From Deltaproteobacteria bacterium (GTDB lineage: Bacteria; CG2-30-53-67): a stretch of 64,000 bases of DNA. The stretch covers positions 48,591-112,590 of the forward strand of contig JAADIO010000022.1 of the NCBI GenBank assembly GCA_013151235.1, in the 5' to 3' direction. A model generated the notes under the pieces. The model made no database searches, was not told where the DNA came from, and saw only the letters and a program-made list of their open reading frames with translations. Numbering within the stretch: the stretch's first letter is position 1; every line of letters begins with the position of its first letter. Both the position numbers and the translations under genes were made by a program. Below, in pieces: positions 1 to 9,300 of this stretch.

Positions 1-298
1 CGTCACCGATCTTCTCAATGAGCCGCCCTTCGATATTCATGTGGATATCTTCCAGCTCAGGACGGAAGGGAAAGGTCCCCCCCTCAATCTCCCGGGCGAT
101 GGAACGAAGCCCCTGCAGGATCTTCTTTGCATCCGCGGAGGGGATAATCTTCTGCCGGGCCAGCATCCGGCAGTGGGCCATGCTCCCTTCAATATCGTAG
201 GGGGCCAGCCGTTTGTCGTAATGGACCGACGCGGTAAAGGCCTCCACGCCCTTATCCATTGCTTTCGTAAAGCGCCCGCCCCAAGGTTTCTTCTTCAA
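1..298 (-). CDS. argH: Argininosuccinate lyase, N-terminal part (runs off window)
   Basis: The last step of arginine synthesis cleaves argininosuccinate to arginine and fumarate in the cytoplasm. Only about 99 N-terminal residues are inside the window. They begin KKPWGGRF and continue with [23 protein letters not shown] and [11 protein letters not shown], the characteristic opening of the fumarase/aspartase-superfamily argininosuccinate lyase. I chose a TTG start at 298 because AAAGGAG lies six bases upstream and the conserved WGGRF stretch must be inside the protein; the first ATG in frame would cut it off. The rest of the gene lies left of base 1. Confidence 0.9.
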   Translation of the reverse strand, partial: MKKKPWGGRFTKAMDKGVEAFTASVHYDKRLAPYDIEGSMAHCRMLARQKIIPSADAKKILQGLRSIAREIEGGTFPFRPELEDIHMNIEGRLIEKIGD

Positions 299-588
299 AG
301 ATCACTCCTTTACGGATCATCAAAGGGGGTCTATCTATTTGAAAGTATTGACAAACAGATCTATCACATCTTGGCCGGACATCTTATCAACCGGCCGATT
401 CGATGTCAAGGAGGGAATCATACCCATCCGTCAACCGTCATGGTTTCTTCAAAGGGCTCTGAAGGAAGATGTAACAGGCGGGCAGATCCACCTGAATGGA
501 TGTCTAACCGGAAAATCGACAGTCGGCGTGGATTCGCGGCGGTCAAAGTTTTCGCCGCAGACAAGGCAACCCGGCGAGAGGAAACCGA

Positions 589-1293
589 TCACTCCGCAAC
601 GGGATTGTTCGATGCCGCTCCCCGGGCGATAATACGGAACGTGACAACCGGCACCTGAGGAAGGTCCGTACGGATCAGGGCAAGGCCGGAAAAATCCGGT
701 TGTTCGGCCTTGCCGACGAACGCCACCGACACCTTGATCTCACCACCGGCAGGCACGGCAGGATCGTCGACAGAGATCCTGAGGCGGGTATCGAAGGGTT
801 TTACGACCTCAAGATGGATCGGCTTCGCCGAGTGATTCGACAGAGTCACCGACCGGGAGACCACCTTCCCCGGAGGAACCAGGCCGAAGTTACAAATCAG
901 GGGATTCACGGTAACGGGTTCCAGGACATTCCCTTTGATCCGGAGCAGGAATCGCCCGTCCGGCGCGTTGGTCAGGAGGGAAATCCCCTTCGACTGGGGA
1001 CCCCTTTTGTGCCGGGAGTTAAAAACCACGAGAAGTTCGCCGCTCTTCCCCGGGGCGATCTCACGCGGGTAGTCACGGGCAACGGTGCAACCGCAGGTGG
1101 TTTCCACCTTGTAAATCTCCAGCGTCTCGTCCCCCCGATTTTCCAGTTCAAAGCGGTGTACCACCTGGGTCCCCTGGAGAATCGTTCCAAAGTCAAAGAC
1201 CGGCGAAGAGACCGCCACTCGCGGCCCCACGGCCGCTGAAACCGCAGCACAGAGCATCATCATAAGAACAACGGCCAGGATCTTTCGTATCAT
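589..1293 (-). CDS. DUF1573 domain exported protein
   Basis: This 234-residue protein has a Sec signal peptide (MIRKILAVVLMMMLCAAVSA) followed by two beta-sandwich (ASPM/SPD-2-Hydin-like) modules of the DUF1573 type. The first has the typical FDFGTILQGTQVVHRFELENRG start and a TTCGCTV segment; the second starts near NFGLVPPGKVV. The ATG at 1293 follows a GAGAGGG Shine-Dalgarno; the open frame further upstream lacks protein-like sequence. DUF1573 proteins are periplasmic or surface proteins of unknown function. It is the last gene of the minus-strand cytochrome/chaperone cluster, 104 bases after the SUMF1-like gene, which suggests a role with those exported proteins. Confidence 0.85.
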   Translation of the reverse strand: MIRKILAVVLMMMLCAAVSAAVGPRVAVSSPVFDFGTILQGTQVVHRFELENRGDETLEIYKVETTCGCTVARDYPREIAPGKSGELLVVFNSRHKRGPQSKGISLLTNAPDGRFLLRIKGNVLEPVTVNPLICNFGLVPPGKVVSRSVTLSNHSAKPIHLEVVKPFDTRLRISVDDPAVPAGGEIKVSVAFVGKAEQPDFSGLALIRTDLPQVPVVTFRIIARGAASNNPVAE

Positions 1294-1397
1294 GGCGCCG
1301 CCCTCTCTTCCAGGAGGGATTTGCACCGCGTGTGGCTCATGCTTTTGGGCTTGACTTTTGACTTTGTTTCTCTCCGTGGTTAATGCTGTGGTTGCCG

Positions 1398-2225
1398 TTA
1401 CTCCGCGTCCTTTGCACACCGAAAGCCGACGTCGTTGTGGTGATAACCTTCGATGGCAATCGCCTGCCGTCGGGTAATCCGCAACAGCGCGGCATTTGAA
1501 CTCCATGCCCCCCCCCGGATCACGTGGATCCCCTTGCCGTACAGTCTGTTCGACATCTCATTGCCGGGGTACGGGGTATAGACACCCGCTGTCCATTCGG
1601 AGACGTTCCCGGCCATGTTGCGAACCCCGTAGGGCGAACTATCGGTCGCATAGAAGTCCCCGGGAACGGTGCGGGTGTAGATGGGGTTGTGGAAGAGGGT
1701 CGCGGAGTAGCATGCCCAATAGCGGCCCCCGTGGTAGGGCGGCTCATTACCCCACGGATAGCGGCGCCCGTCGGTGCCCCGTGCGGCCTTTTCCCATTCC
1801 GCCTCCGTGGGGAGACGCTTTCCCGCCCACTTCGCATAGGCATCCGCATCCTTCCAGGTCACCTCGACCACCGGCAGTTCGTCCTTGCCCATCACCGGGT
1901 TCTTCAGTTCCACCGGCAGGGTCCGTCCGGTCGCCTCGGCAAATTTGCGGTACTCGCCCACGGTCACCTCATGAGTATCAATATAGTAGGCGGGCAGATC
2001 CACGAGATGAGCGGGCGCCTCATCGTCGTACGAGTCGTCCGCTCCCATCCGGAAGGAGCCGGCGGGGATATAGGTCATTCCCGGGATCACCGCCGGCGGC
2101 TTTGCAGACTGCTGCTCGGCATGCTGCGCCACCTCTTTCGCCGCATGCTGCTCCGGCTTCCCGCTACAGCCGGAACCGAAGGAGATCAAAACAAGAAGGA
2201 GAAAAACCATTCTGTAAGGGGACAT
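1398..2225 (-). CDS. SUMF1/FGE-sulfatase-fold lipoprotein without catalytic cysteines
   Basis: The 275-residue product starts with a lipoprotein signal (lipobox LISFGSGC near residue 20), then a polar linker and a formylglycine-generating-enzyme-like domain. Visible landmarks are GMTYIPAGSFRMG, the EAP..V.L..YYIDTHEVT motif, RLPTEAEWEKAARG, YPWGN, NMAGNVSEWT, VIRGGAWSS and the closing VGFRCA. True FGEs carry a cysteine pair after the RGG motif; here that stretch (WSSNAALLRITRR) has none, so sulfatase activation is unlikely and a binding or structural role is more plausible. The ATG at 2225 has GGAG in front and starts 38 bases after the 7-heme cytochrome stop. Confidence 0.85.
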   Translation of the reverse strand: MSPYRMVFLLLVLISFGSGCSGKPEQHAAKEVAQHAEQQSAKPPAVIPGMTYIPAGSFRMGADDSYDDEAPAHLVDLPAYYIDTHEVTVGEYRKFAEATGRTLPVELKNPVMGKDELPVVEVTWKDADAYAKWAGKRLPTEAEWEKAARGTDGRRYPWGNEPPYHGGRYWACYSATLFHNPIYTRTVPGDFYATDSSPYGVRNMAGNVSEWTAGVYTPYPGNEMSNRLYGKGIHVIRGGAWSSNAALLRITRRQAIAIEGYHHNDVGFRCAKDAE

Positions 2226-2263
2226 AATAAAATCTCCAATTCTTATGGATATCGACCGGCAGA

Positions 2264-4477
2264 TCACCGATCGGCATGAGCCCAGGCAACGGCACGGTCG
2301 TAGTCCTTACCGATCGGCGTGCCGCGATAGTTGATGTTACGAGCGAGCAACGGAACGCCGGCAGGCGTGGTGCGATGGCACGCGCTGCACTCCACGGGTC
2401 CGGTGGAACCATCCGGGTTGTACTGGACCGCCTGCTGCGGCGACACCTCGTCATTGCCCAGGGGATTGACCGGGAAAAGGCCGTGGGCCGCCTGATGGCA
2501 CCCCTGGCAGGTGATCCCGGCATGGGCACTCGAAAAACGCATCAGACTGTATTTCTGTGGTTGATCGACGGGGAAAAAACCACCCCCCATCGATTCCACA
2601 AAGGGCGGAGCGTGACAGTCGGCGCAATGCGGCAGACCCGCTGAAAACCAGTAATCCTTGCTGCCGGAGACATCACCATAAGAGACAGGAACGGCACCGT
2701 CCACTGCCGTTGCCGACACCGTGCCGTCTTTCTTCCGGTACCCGAGCGGTGCCCCTTTGCCCCGCTCCCAGGTAGCTTCGTTCCTGTCCCGCCCCTTCAC
2801 TACCTTCGGGTCCAGGTAGCGGTCGATAAGCTGCTGCACGTCACCGCCGGTGAGTACCGCAGCAATTTCCGGGATCGTTTTATTCCGCAATCCCGCTCCC
2901 GCGCCCGTCGCCGTATCGGTCAGCCGGTCCGCCCGGTAAAGGGCAATGGAAAGTCGGTTGTGACAGTGCGTGCAATAGAGCCCCCGGTCCTTGCCCTCCT
3001 CATCCCAGACGGTATCAAGGTACCATTTCCCGATCGCGTTCAGGTGACTCTTTGTGTGCAGTTCGGCCGCCCGGTACGGGTTTGAGTGGACGTCGCGGCC
3101 GGTGTAACTGCCTGCGGCATCCCGGTTGTCCCCCTTCGCGTACCGGTTGGCGCCATCCCGGGTAACGGGGAAACGATCGAACCGACCCGCATCCGAGTGG
3201 GCCGGGTGGCACATCTGACAGTTCCCGGGCCGCCCCCCGGCGTCCGGAGCGGGCATCACCTCGGCATGTTTTCTGTGTATCGCCTCGGTCAGCGACAACC
3301 GCGCCCGCACCTTCGAGTCGGCAATATTGGTCATGGGGCTGTCGTTCATCCGGAGACGACCGATGACGTTATCCGCGTGGCACGAGGGACAGAAAACCGT
3401 CTGGCGACCCAGGCGGTTGAGGCTCGAGTTGTTGCTGTAGTTCCAGGTAAAATGGGTCTGCTCGTCCTTGTCGTGAAGTTCGAGGATGGAAATGGCCGCC
3501 GCCTGGGTGGTGGAGAAATGCTCGGTAGAATCACTGTAGGTCTTCAGCCAATAGCTGTATTCCGCTCGGTACTTCTTCGCCCGGTCGCCGTTCGCACGCT
3601 TCGTGCCATGGCACCGATCACAGGAGGGAGCATCGACGGGGATTACCCCCATGGCGGTCATGACACTGCCGTCACGATCCATCACGAAACGGCCGGCTTT
3701 GTCCCGCAAGGTGATGATCACCCGCTGATAGGGCTGGTACTCCACCTCCTTGCCCGAACGGAGGCTTTTGTTTCCGCGCGAGTAGTCGAGGTAGGGAGTA
3801 AGCGGTAACCCTACGGCATCCCACAGATCAGGCGGAGCGAGGGGGATCGGGATATCGGTCGTGTCGTTTTCTCCGTCAACGAAAAAGCGTACGCCGCTCT
3901 CGCCGGTATAGTGAAGACTACGATCACGCTTCAGAATCGGCGGCCAATCAGTAATGCGCCGGCCGGTGATCCCATGGTCGTCATCGGGAGGGTGGGTATT
4001 CCAGACGTAAATGCGATCCTTCGCCGTCGCCCCGGCCGGTCGGACGCCATCGGGCCGACCGTAGGTATAATAGGGACGGATGAACTCGACCGGTGGCTGG
4101 TCGAAGGGATCGAGCCGCTCCCCGTTCCGGTCAACATCATACTTGACCCCCCAGTAGGAAAGCTTGTTGCCGGAGGAATAGGAATTTCCCTGAAAACCGA
4201 ACTCGGGCTGCACACCGTCCGTCGGGGTCATCAGTTTCGGCGGCGTCCCGTCCGATCCTTCCGTACGGATTACCTGTACCTGCACGCTGTTAAAGGGAGG
4301 CAGGGCGGCCGTATATTTGAAATCGAAGCTGGTGATGTGCATCCCCAATTCCGAATGGATCAGGATTACATAACGGTGCTGGGGCTCATGGAACTCTTCC
4401 AGGGCAGGTGCCCTAACCGGAAACAACGCAACCATGCCCAGGAACAGCAGGACAATCCTCGTGCAATAAGCGCTCAC
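2264..4477 (-). CDS. Heptaheme c-type cytochrome, exported
   Basis: The 737-residue protein has a signal peptide ending near VRAPA and seven CxxCH heme sites: CDRCH, CPSCH, CQMCH, CTHCH, CADCH, CQGCH and CSACH, spread from about residue 285 to 696. The first 280 residues have no heme and hold a domain with ELGMH.TSFDF.Y...LPPFNS. The same layout occurs in the N-terminal half of the 16-heme protein encoded upstream (for example LGMHCTGFDFSY, LNRLGRQ, HCADCHA.PFVES), so the two are paralogues. A GTG start at 4477 overlaps the ppiC stop as GTGA, and GGAGGT lies inside the ppiC end. It is probably a periplasmic or surface electron carrier; the redox partner is unknown. Confidence 0.92.
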   Translation of the reverse strand: MSAYCTRIVLLFLGMVALFPVRAPALEEFHEPQHRYVILIHSELGMHITSFDFKYTAALPPFNSVQVQVIRTEGSDGTPPKLMTPTDGVQPEFGFQGNSYSSGNKLSYWGVKYDVDRNGERLDPFDQPPVEFIRPYYTYGRPDGVRPAGATAKDRIYVWNTHPPDDDHGITGRRITDWPPILKRDRSLHYTGESGVRFFVDGENDTTDIPIPLAPPDLWDAVGLPLTPYLDYSRGNKSLRSGKEVEYQPYQRVIITLRDKAGRFVMDRDGSVMTAMGVIPVDAPSCDRCHGTKRANGDRAKKYRAEYSYWLKTYSDSTEHFSTTQAAAISILELHDKDEQTHFTWNYSNNSSLNRLGRQTVFCPSCHADNVIGRLRMNDSPMTNIADSKVRARLSLTEAIHRKHAEVMPAPDAGGRPGNCQMCHPAHSDAGRFDRFPVTRDGANRYAKGDNRDAAGSYTGRDVHSNPYRAAELHTKSHLNAIGKWYLDTVWDEEGKDRGLYCTHCHNRLSIALYRADRLTDTATGAGAGLRNKTIPEIAAVLTGGDVQQLIDRYLDPKVVKGRDRNEATWERGKGAPLGYRKKDGTVSATAVDGAVPVSYGDVSGSKDYWFSAGLPHCADCHAPPFVESMGGGFFPVDQPQKYSLMRFSSAHAGITCQGCHQAAHGLFPVNPLGNDEVSPQQAVQYNPDGSTGPVECSACHRTTPAGVPLLARNINYRGTPIGKDYDRAVAWAHADR

Positions 4478-5913
4478 TTTTGACCTCCGGAGGATGCCGG
4501 CGGCAACGCCTTACCCCGTTTTGCCGTCGGCAGGGTCACCCGGCCGAACCAGTCCGGATCGATAACGACCTTGTGCTTTTTGCGCAGCTCCGCCAGATAG
4601 GGTCCCATATTCTTCTTGAAGAAGAATTCATTGTAGTGTTCGCGCTTGTCGCTGTTATTGATCCGTTTCAGGGAAAGCTGCTCCGGTGCGACTCGCTCCA
4701 GGGTGCGAATGAGATGCCACCCGAGCGGCGATTTCACCGGCCGACTGACCTCTTTTACCTTCAAGGCAAAGGCCGCCTTTTCCAACTCGGGAAGGATCTT
4801 CCCCCTCCCTTTTGTGATCCATCCCAAGACCCCCGAAGTCCGCCCGGCGGACGGATCGATGGAGCGCTCCTGGGCGAGCTTGTAGAAAGGATCGTAGTCC
4901 TCGGTAGTCTCCTTGAGGATCTGCTTGCGCAACGCTTTCGCCTCGGCCCTGGTCTTCACCACGATCTGCTGCAGACGCCGCCGTTCGGGAATGGTAAAGT
5001 CCTTCGGATGTTCCTTGTAGTATTCGGCAAAAGCCTTATCCGTGGGGATATACTTTTTACGCAATTTCGTCACGAGCTGCGCTGCGGTGAGGTCGCGCAC
5101 AAAGTCGTCGTGGCGGTGCCGGTAGGTGGGGTCCCGATCGAGGCCGAGGCCGCGTGCCTTGCGTGCCTTGAGAATCTCAACTCCCATGGCAAGAAGTTCG
5201 GCACGCCGTTCCCCCGTACTTTTCTTGTTCTTAAGGCGAGGCCGTGCCCATCGCCAGGTCACCGGCTCGCCTGCAACCGTGGCGATTACCTGCCCCGGCT
5301 GTCGCTTATCGTCATCGTTCAGTGCAATATCGGCATCCTTCACCTCCACCCGGAGCGTCTTTCCCAAACTCTCCGCAAGTTCCTTACGTACCTCGTCGAA
5401 ACGGCGGGCGGCAAGCTTGTTACGCATAACCCGGCGCATCTCGGCATCAAGTTTGTTGGCACCATGTTTGGTGTTCTTCTCCTTCTTCCACGCAGCCTCC
5501 ACCTCTGCATCGGTAATCTTGCTGCGTCGGTTGTAGAAGTCACGGGTATAGAGGTCGGCGAGGGTTTGAATCTCCCACGCCTTCAGGCGGGTACGGAATT
5601 TTTCGCTCTGATCCAGCCCTTCCGACTTTGCCTCAAGATAGAGAAGACGCTGGTTGATGAGATTCGTAAGAAAAGCCTGTTTCACCCGCCGTCCCTGACC
5701 GGAGGAGTTAAGTTGATCCGCGTACGCCTGCAGCGGGGTGGAGTCAATCGCCTGGATCACCTCCCAGTCGTGGATGGCAAGGCCGTCCACGGTGGCGACG
5801 ACGCCGGATTCCCCTGCGGGTTTCCCCTTCGCCGCATCGGCTGCAAGGGTCGTGCCGGCAAGGAGTACCAGAAAGGAGAAAAGAAGAGAAACGACGACCG
5901 AAAGCTTCTTCAT
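4474..5913 (-). CDS. Parvulin-type peptidylprolyl isomerase (SurA/PrsA-like chaperone)
   Basis: The 479-residue protein has a cleavable signal peptide (ends LLAGTTLAADA). It also has a SurA-N-like helical chaperone region (LINQRLLYLEAKSEGLD, residues about 80-110) and a basic central part. A PpiC rotamase domain at about residues 300-410 contains the markers RLQQIVVKTRAEA, FYKLAQERSIDPSAG, GVLGWITKGRG and SPLGWHLIRTLER. It should assist folding of exported proteins in the periplasm. It is translationally coupled (4-base overlap) to the 7-heme cytochrome and lies just downstream of the 16-heme gene, so a dedicated chaperone role for these cytochromes is a fair inference. Confidence 0.9.
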   Translation of the reverse strand: MKKLSVVVSLLFSFLVLLAGTTLAADAAKGKPAGESGVVATVDGLAIHDWEVIQAIDSTPLQAYADQLNSSGQGRRVKQAFLTNLINQRLLYLEAKSEGLDQSEKFRTRLKAWEIQTLADLYTRDFYNRRSKITDAEVEAAWKKEKNTKHGANKLDAEMRRVMRNKLAARRFDEVRKELAESLGKTLRVEVKDADIALNDDDKRQPGQVIATVAGEPVTWRWARPRLKNKKSTGERRAELLAMGVEILKARKARGLGLDRDPTYRHRHDDFVRDLTAAQLVTKLRKKYIPTDKAFAEYYKEHPKDFTIPERRRLQQIVVKTRAEAKALRKQILKETTEDYDPFYKLAQERSIDPSAGRTSGVLGWITKGRGKILPELEKAAFALKVKEVSRPVKSPLGWHLIRTLERVAPEQLSLKRINNSDKREHYNEFFFKKNMGPYLAELRKKHKVVIDPDWFGRVTLPTAKRGKALPPASSGGQK

Positions 5914-5950
5914 AAATAACCTCCAACATCCGCTTTAATGAGTGTTTCGC

Positions 5951-5979
5951 AAAGTACCCGAAAAACCGTATACTGTCAA
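5951..5979 (-). promoter_or_regulatory. Candidate sigma-70 promoter of the ppiC/7-heme operon
   Basis: On the minus strand, TTGACA (5979-5974) is followed by a 17-base spacer and TACTTT (5956-5951), 38 bases before the ppiC ATG. The -35 is perfect and the -10 matches 4 of 6. Confidence 0.5.
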
Positions 5980-6243
5980 GGGGTTAAGACCCGCATTTTT
6001 CGAACCTGCAAATCCCCCCTACCCCCCCTTTCCGGCGCCTCCCCCTTTTTAAAGGGGGACTGAGGGGGATTCCGCGCTTGTCTTTGATTTTCCTTGCGCC
6101 CTTGGCGTCCTTTGCGAGAAGGCGCTTTCCGCTTTTAGCCTTTGACCGGGGCGGTTTGTAAACCGCCCCCTACATCGATTTGTTTTTCTTTGCGGCCTCT
6201 GCGTCTCTGCGGTGAGATCACCTCTTGATGGTTTCATAATAGA
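5980..6243. other. Gene-free stretch with low-complexity and dispersed-repeat-like sequence
   Basis: No convincing gene. It holds runs of C and of AAAGGGGG, and a segment reading like the 'cctctgcgtctctgcggtg' type of dispersed intergenic repeat. Related phrases occur near 1370, 34540 and 60030. It separates the 16-heme gene terminator from the ppiC promoter. Confidence 0.5.
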
Positions 6244-6276
6244 CCAAAGGGGGTGGACCGTAAGGCCCACCCCCTT
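6244..6276 (-). terminator. Strong hairpin downstream of the 16-heme cytochrome gene
   Basis: On the minus strand the arms AAAGGGGGTGG and CCACCCCCTTT enclose a short GC-rich loop, about 40 bases after the 16-heme stop codon. There is only a three-T tail, so it may act as a terminator or as a 3' stabilising structure. Confidence 0.6.
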
Positions 6277-6315
6277 TGTGCTGTGGCGGATTGGGACCCG
6301 CCGGGTTCATAATGT

Positions 6316-9300
6316 TTACGGGTTCGACAAGGCACCCACATGGCAATAACCGCACGAGTTTGTCATCCCCGCAGGCGTGGTATCTCCCGCAGGATCGGGG
6401 TCACCGTTTGCAGCCAGATCGGTCCTCATGGCATCTACGAACTCCGTGGTCACCACGTCGAAGGTATGGGAGTGGATATCCCCCTCACGGTACTGGTTCG
6501 AACCATCCGTGAGGGAGTTCTCCCACCGCGCCGTTTTGGCCGTCTTCGGCATATGGCAGTTGGTGCATCGCCCCATACCGCTACCCACCGGATCATAGGT
6601 CATGTAACTCATAGTACTGTTCACCCACTTCCCTATGTGACGCATCACCTCGGAGGCGATCGTGGCCTCATCGGTCGGGGTCGTGGTCCCGGCGGCAAGA
6701 TCATCCGCCATCGACTGGGTAACAAACTGGAAGTTCGCAGGATCGGCGCCTTCCAGGCTTTCGTCCGGAGTCGTTTCACCCGCACCCGGTGCTCTGAGGG
6801 AACTGTTGTGACAACCCAGGCAGAGAGCGTTGTTATCACCGTTGGCAGTGAGCTGATGCTCTTCGACCACACCGGCGGCACTGGGACCGCCATGAGCGTC
6901 ATGACAGTCGATACAGGTCACCATCTCCATGTCGTTCTTGTACATCGTCGTACGCACCACGTCGTAGTACTGCTGGTGGTGGCCCTTCGAATGGTTGAAG
7001 GAACCGGTCACCTGCGTTACATTCCCCGCCGCAGTAGAAGTCACGAAGGGGTTGGCCGACTCATAACCGATATCCTGCCAGCTATGGTGATCGGTGGTAT
7101 AGTCGATCGCCTCCCAGTATCCGCCGACGGTCCCGAAGTCGGGAGCCAGGCCGGTGCCGTCTGCGGTGCCGTAGTACTCGGCGGGACTCATCCCCGGCTT
7201 GAAGACCGTAATCGCCGGATCGACAGTGAGATCTCCCACGGAAGCGAAGCCCGCATGAGCGCCGCTTGAATCAAGGACGCTGTGACCGTGACCGCGCTGG
7301 TGACAGGTGCCGCAAACCATCGTCAGACGTCCCGGAGTCAGAAGATCCGGCTGGACGATATTGTAGCCCTCGCCGCCGTTTGCCACATGTTCGGAACCCG
7401 GACCGTGACAGCGCTCGCAGCCGATGTTGCCGGCGTAGACGTTGGACGCGACCTGGTCAATGTACTGGGTGATGAAATTGCCGTTGCTATCCTTGGTAAT
7501 GCCGACACCGCCGTGGCAGCCGGCGCAGTCAACACCAAAGGACTCGGTGGGTGCACCCGTAGGCGTCGTACCAAGGCCTGCGGGTGTAAAAACGTCGGCA
7601 CCCATGGTGGTCGGTGTGGACCACTTACCGGAGAACTCACCGTTCTCCCCGAAGGCAGCGGGGTCGGATCCGGACTCGTTCCACTGGAACGGAGCCGGAT
7701 AATAATAGGAGGAACCGCCGGCCTGCACGTGCGCCGTTCCCGGCTCTCCATTGGCGCCGACAAGAAGCATGTAGCGCTGCTTGGCAACTCCCTCACCGCC
7801 ATAGGTGAAAGCAACGTTGTACGTAGCCGAAAGGTTCCCGCTGCATGTGGCGTTATCCGCCATCTGCATTGTGGGCGTACCCCCCGAGTAACCCAGCTTG
7901 GCGTAATGGGTGTTGCCCTGGGCGGAGAAGCTAATGCAGTCGCCATTGGCGAATGCCGCCAAGCCACCATCAGCGTTGGCTGCCCAACTCGTCATATCCT
8001 GCAGACTGTTGGCCATCGTATAGCCGGGGTTGGACGGATCCGGAACGCGGAATCCGAGGAAGTGAAGGGTGTGCTTCAGCGAACCCTTCGCATGGCACCC
8101 AAGACAGGTAGACGAACCGACGTAGGTCGCCGAGGTGGACGGTGTCATCGAAATCGTGATGTCACCGAAGGCCGGCATGTTGACTACGTGGCCGTTGACC
8201 ACCTTGAGAGTTTCACGCCGAGCCCACGGCAGGTGTGCCGTATCGCTCCCCGCAGGGATGACGCAGGCATAGTAATCACCGTCGGCCAGCGGCACACCAT
8301 TAAAATTGTAGCTGCCATCAGCTGCGGTGGTCGCAAAACCGCCGTTGGAATTGGACCCGCCGATCACTGCGTTGGCGACATCCTCAATCGGCTGAATGGA
8401 ACTGCTCGCCTCCACATCGGCAGCAGAAACAAAGACCACGGAGGCATTGGCAACCTTCGCCGTGGAGGTATCAACGACCGTACCGTGAAGTGCAAGACCG
8501 GTCATATTATTGTGATTGGCGCAATCGTCGTTGGCCGGGGCTTCCGGAATCATCGTGCGCCCGTAGCCGAGCGGCAGGCCCAACCCGTTGTCGGTTGCGT
8601 TTCGTTCGACCGTCGGCAGGGTACTCCTCGCGTCCCGCACGGTATGCATGTAGATCACCGCCAGGTCATAGTTGGTGCCGATCGTTACGCCGTTCACCTT
8701 CTTCTTCGCCGCGACTGTCGGTACACCGCCGTTGTTGGTCACGTGACATGCGCCACAGGTAACGGGACCGTGCGAACCGTTGGCATTATACTGGAGCGCA
8801 GCGTTGCGGGTCGTCGGATCGTTCAGCGGCGACACCGGGTAGAGCCCGTGGGTCGACTCGTGACACGACTGACAGGCGATCCTCTCGTGACCCTTGGAGT
8901 GGCGCATGAGGGCGTACTTGCCGGGCTCGGCCCAGGGCGGATTCATCCCCTGGGACTCGACAAATGGATACGCGTGACAGTCGGCGCAGTGCGGCTCACC
9001 CGCAGAGGCCCAGAAGTCACTCCCGTCGGTCACCACACCGTAGGGGACACCGGGGACAACTTCGCCGCCCATCCCCTTGTACTGGTAGTGGTCATTGGTA
9101 TCATCAATCACCGTCTCACCGCCGAGTTCGGAGGCAATATCCACTGCTTCCTGCTCGGTCAGCGGCGTATCGACACCGCCGAACATCAGGCCTTCGGCCG
9201 CAGCGTTCTGCGTGGCAACCAGGAGGTCTTCAGCCGATTCGCCGGCAATCGCAGGTCCCAGTCCACCGATACCGCCGGCACCGTGGCAGAGATCGCATTC

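Noticed and set aside
339-632. A plus-strand frame with LQRALKEDV, faintly like the start of NadC.
   Set aside because: The following G-x-GD-I-T-T motif is missing, the frame runs into the antisense of the DUF1573 gene, and no ribosome-binding site precedes it. At best it is a decayed fragment.
4480-5919. A 479-codon plus-strand frame of the same extent as the ppiC gene.
   Set aside because: It is the antisense of the parvulin gene, which has clear family motifs and a signal peptide; GC-rich codons leave the other strand open.
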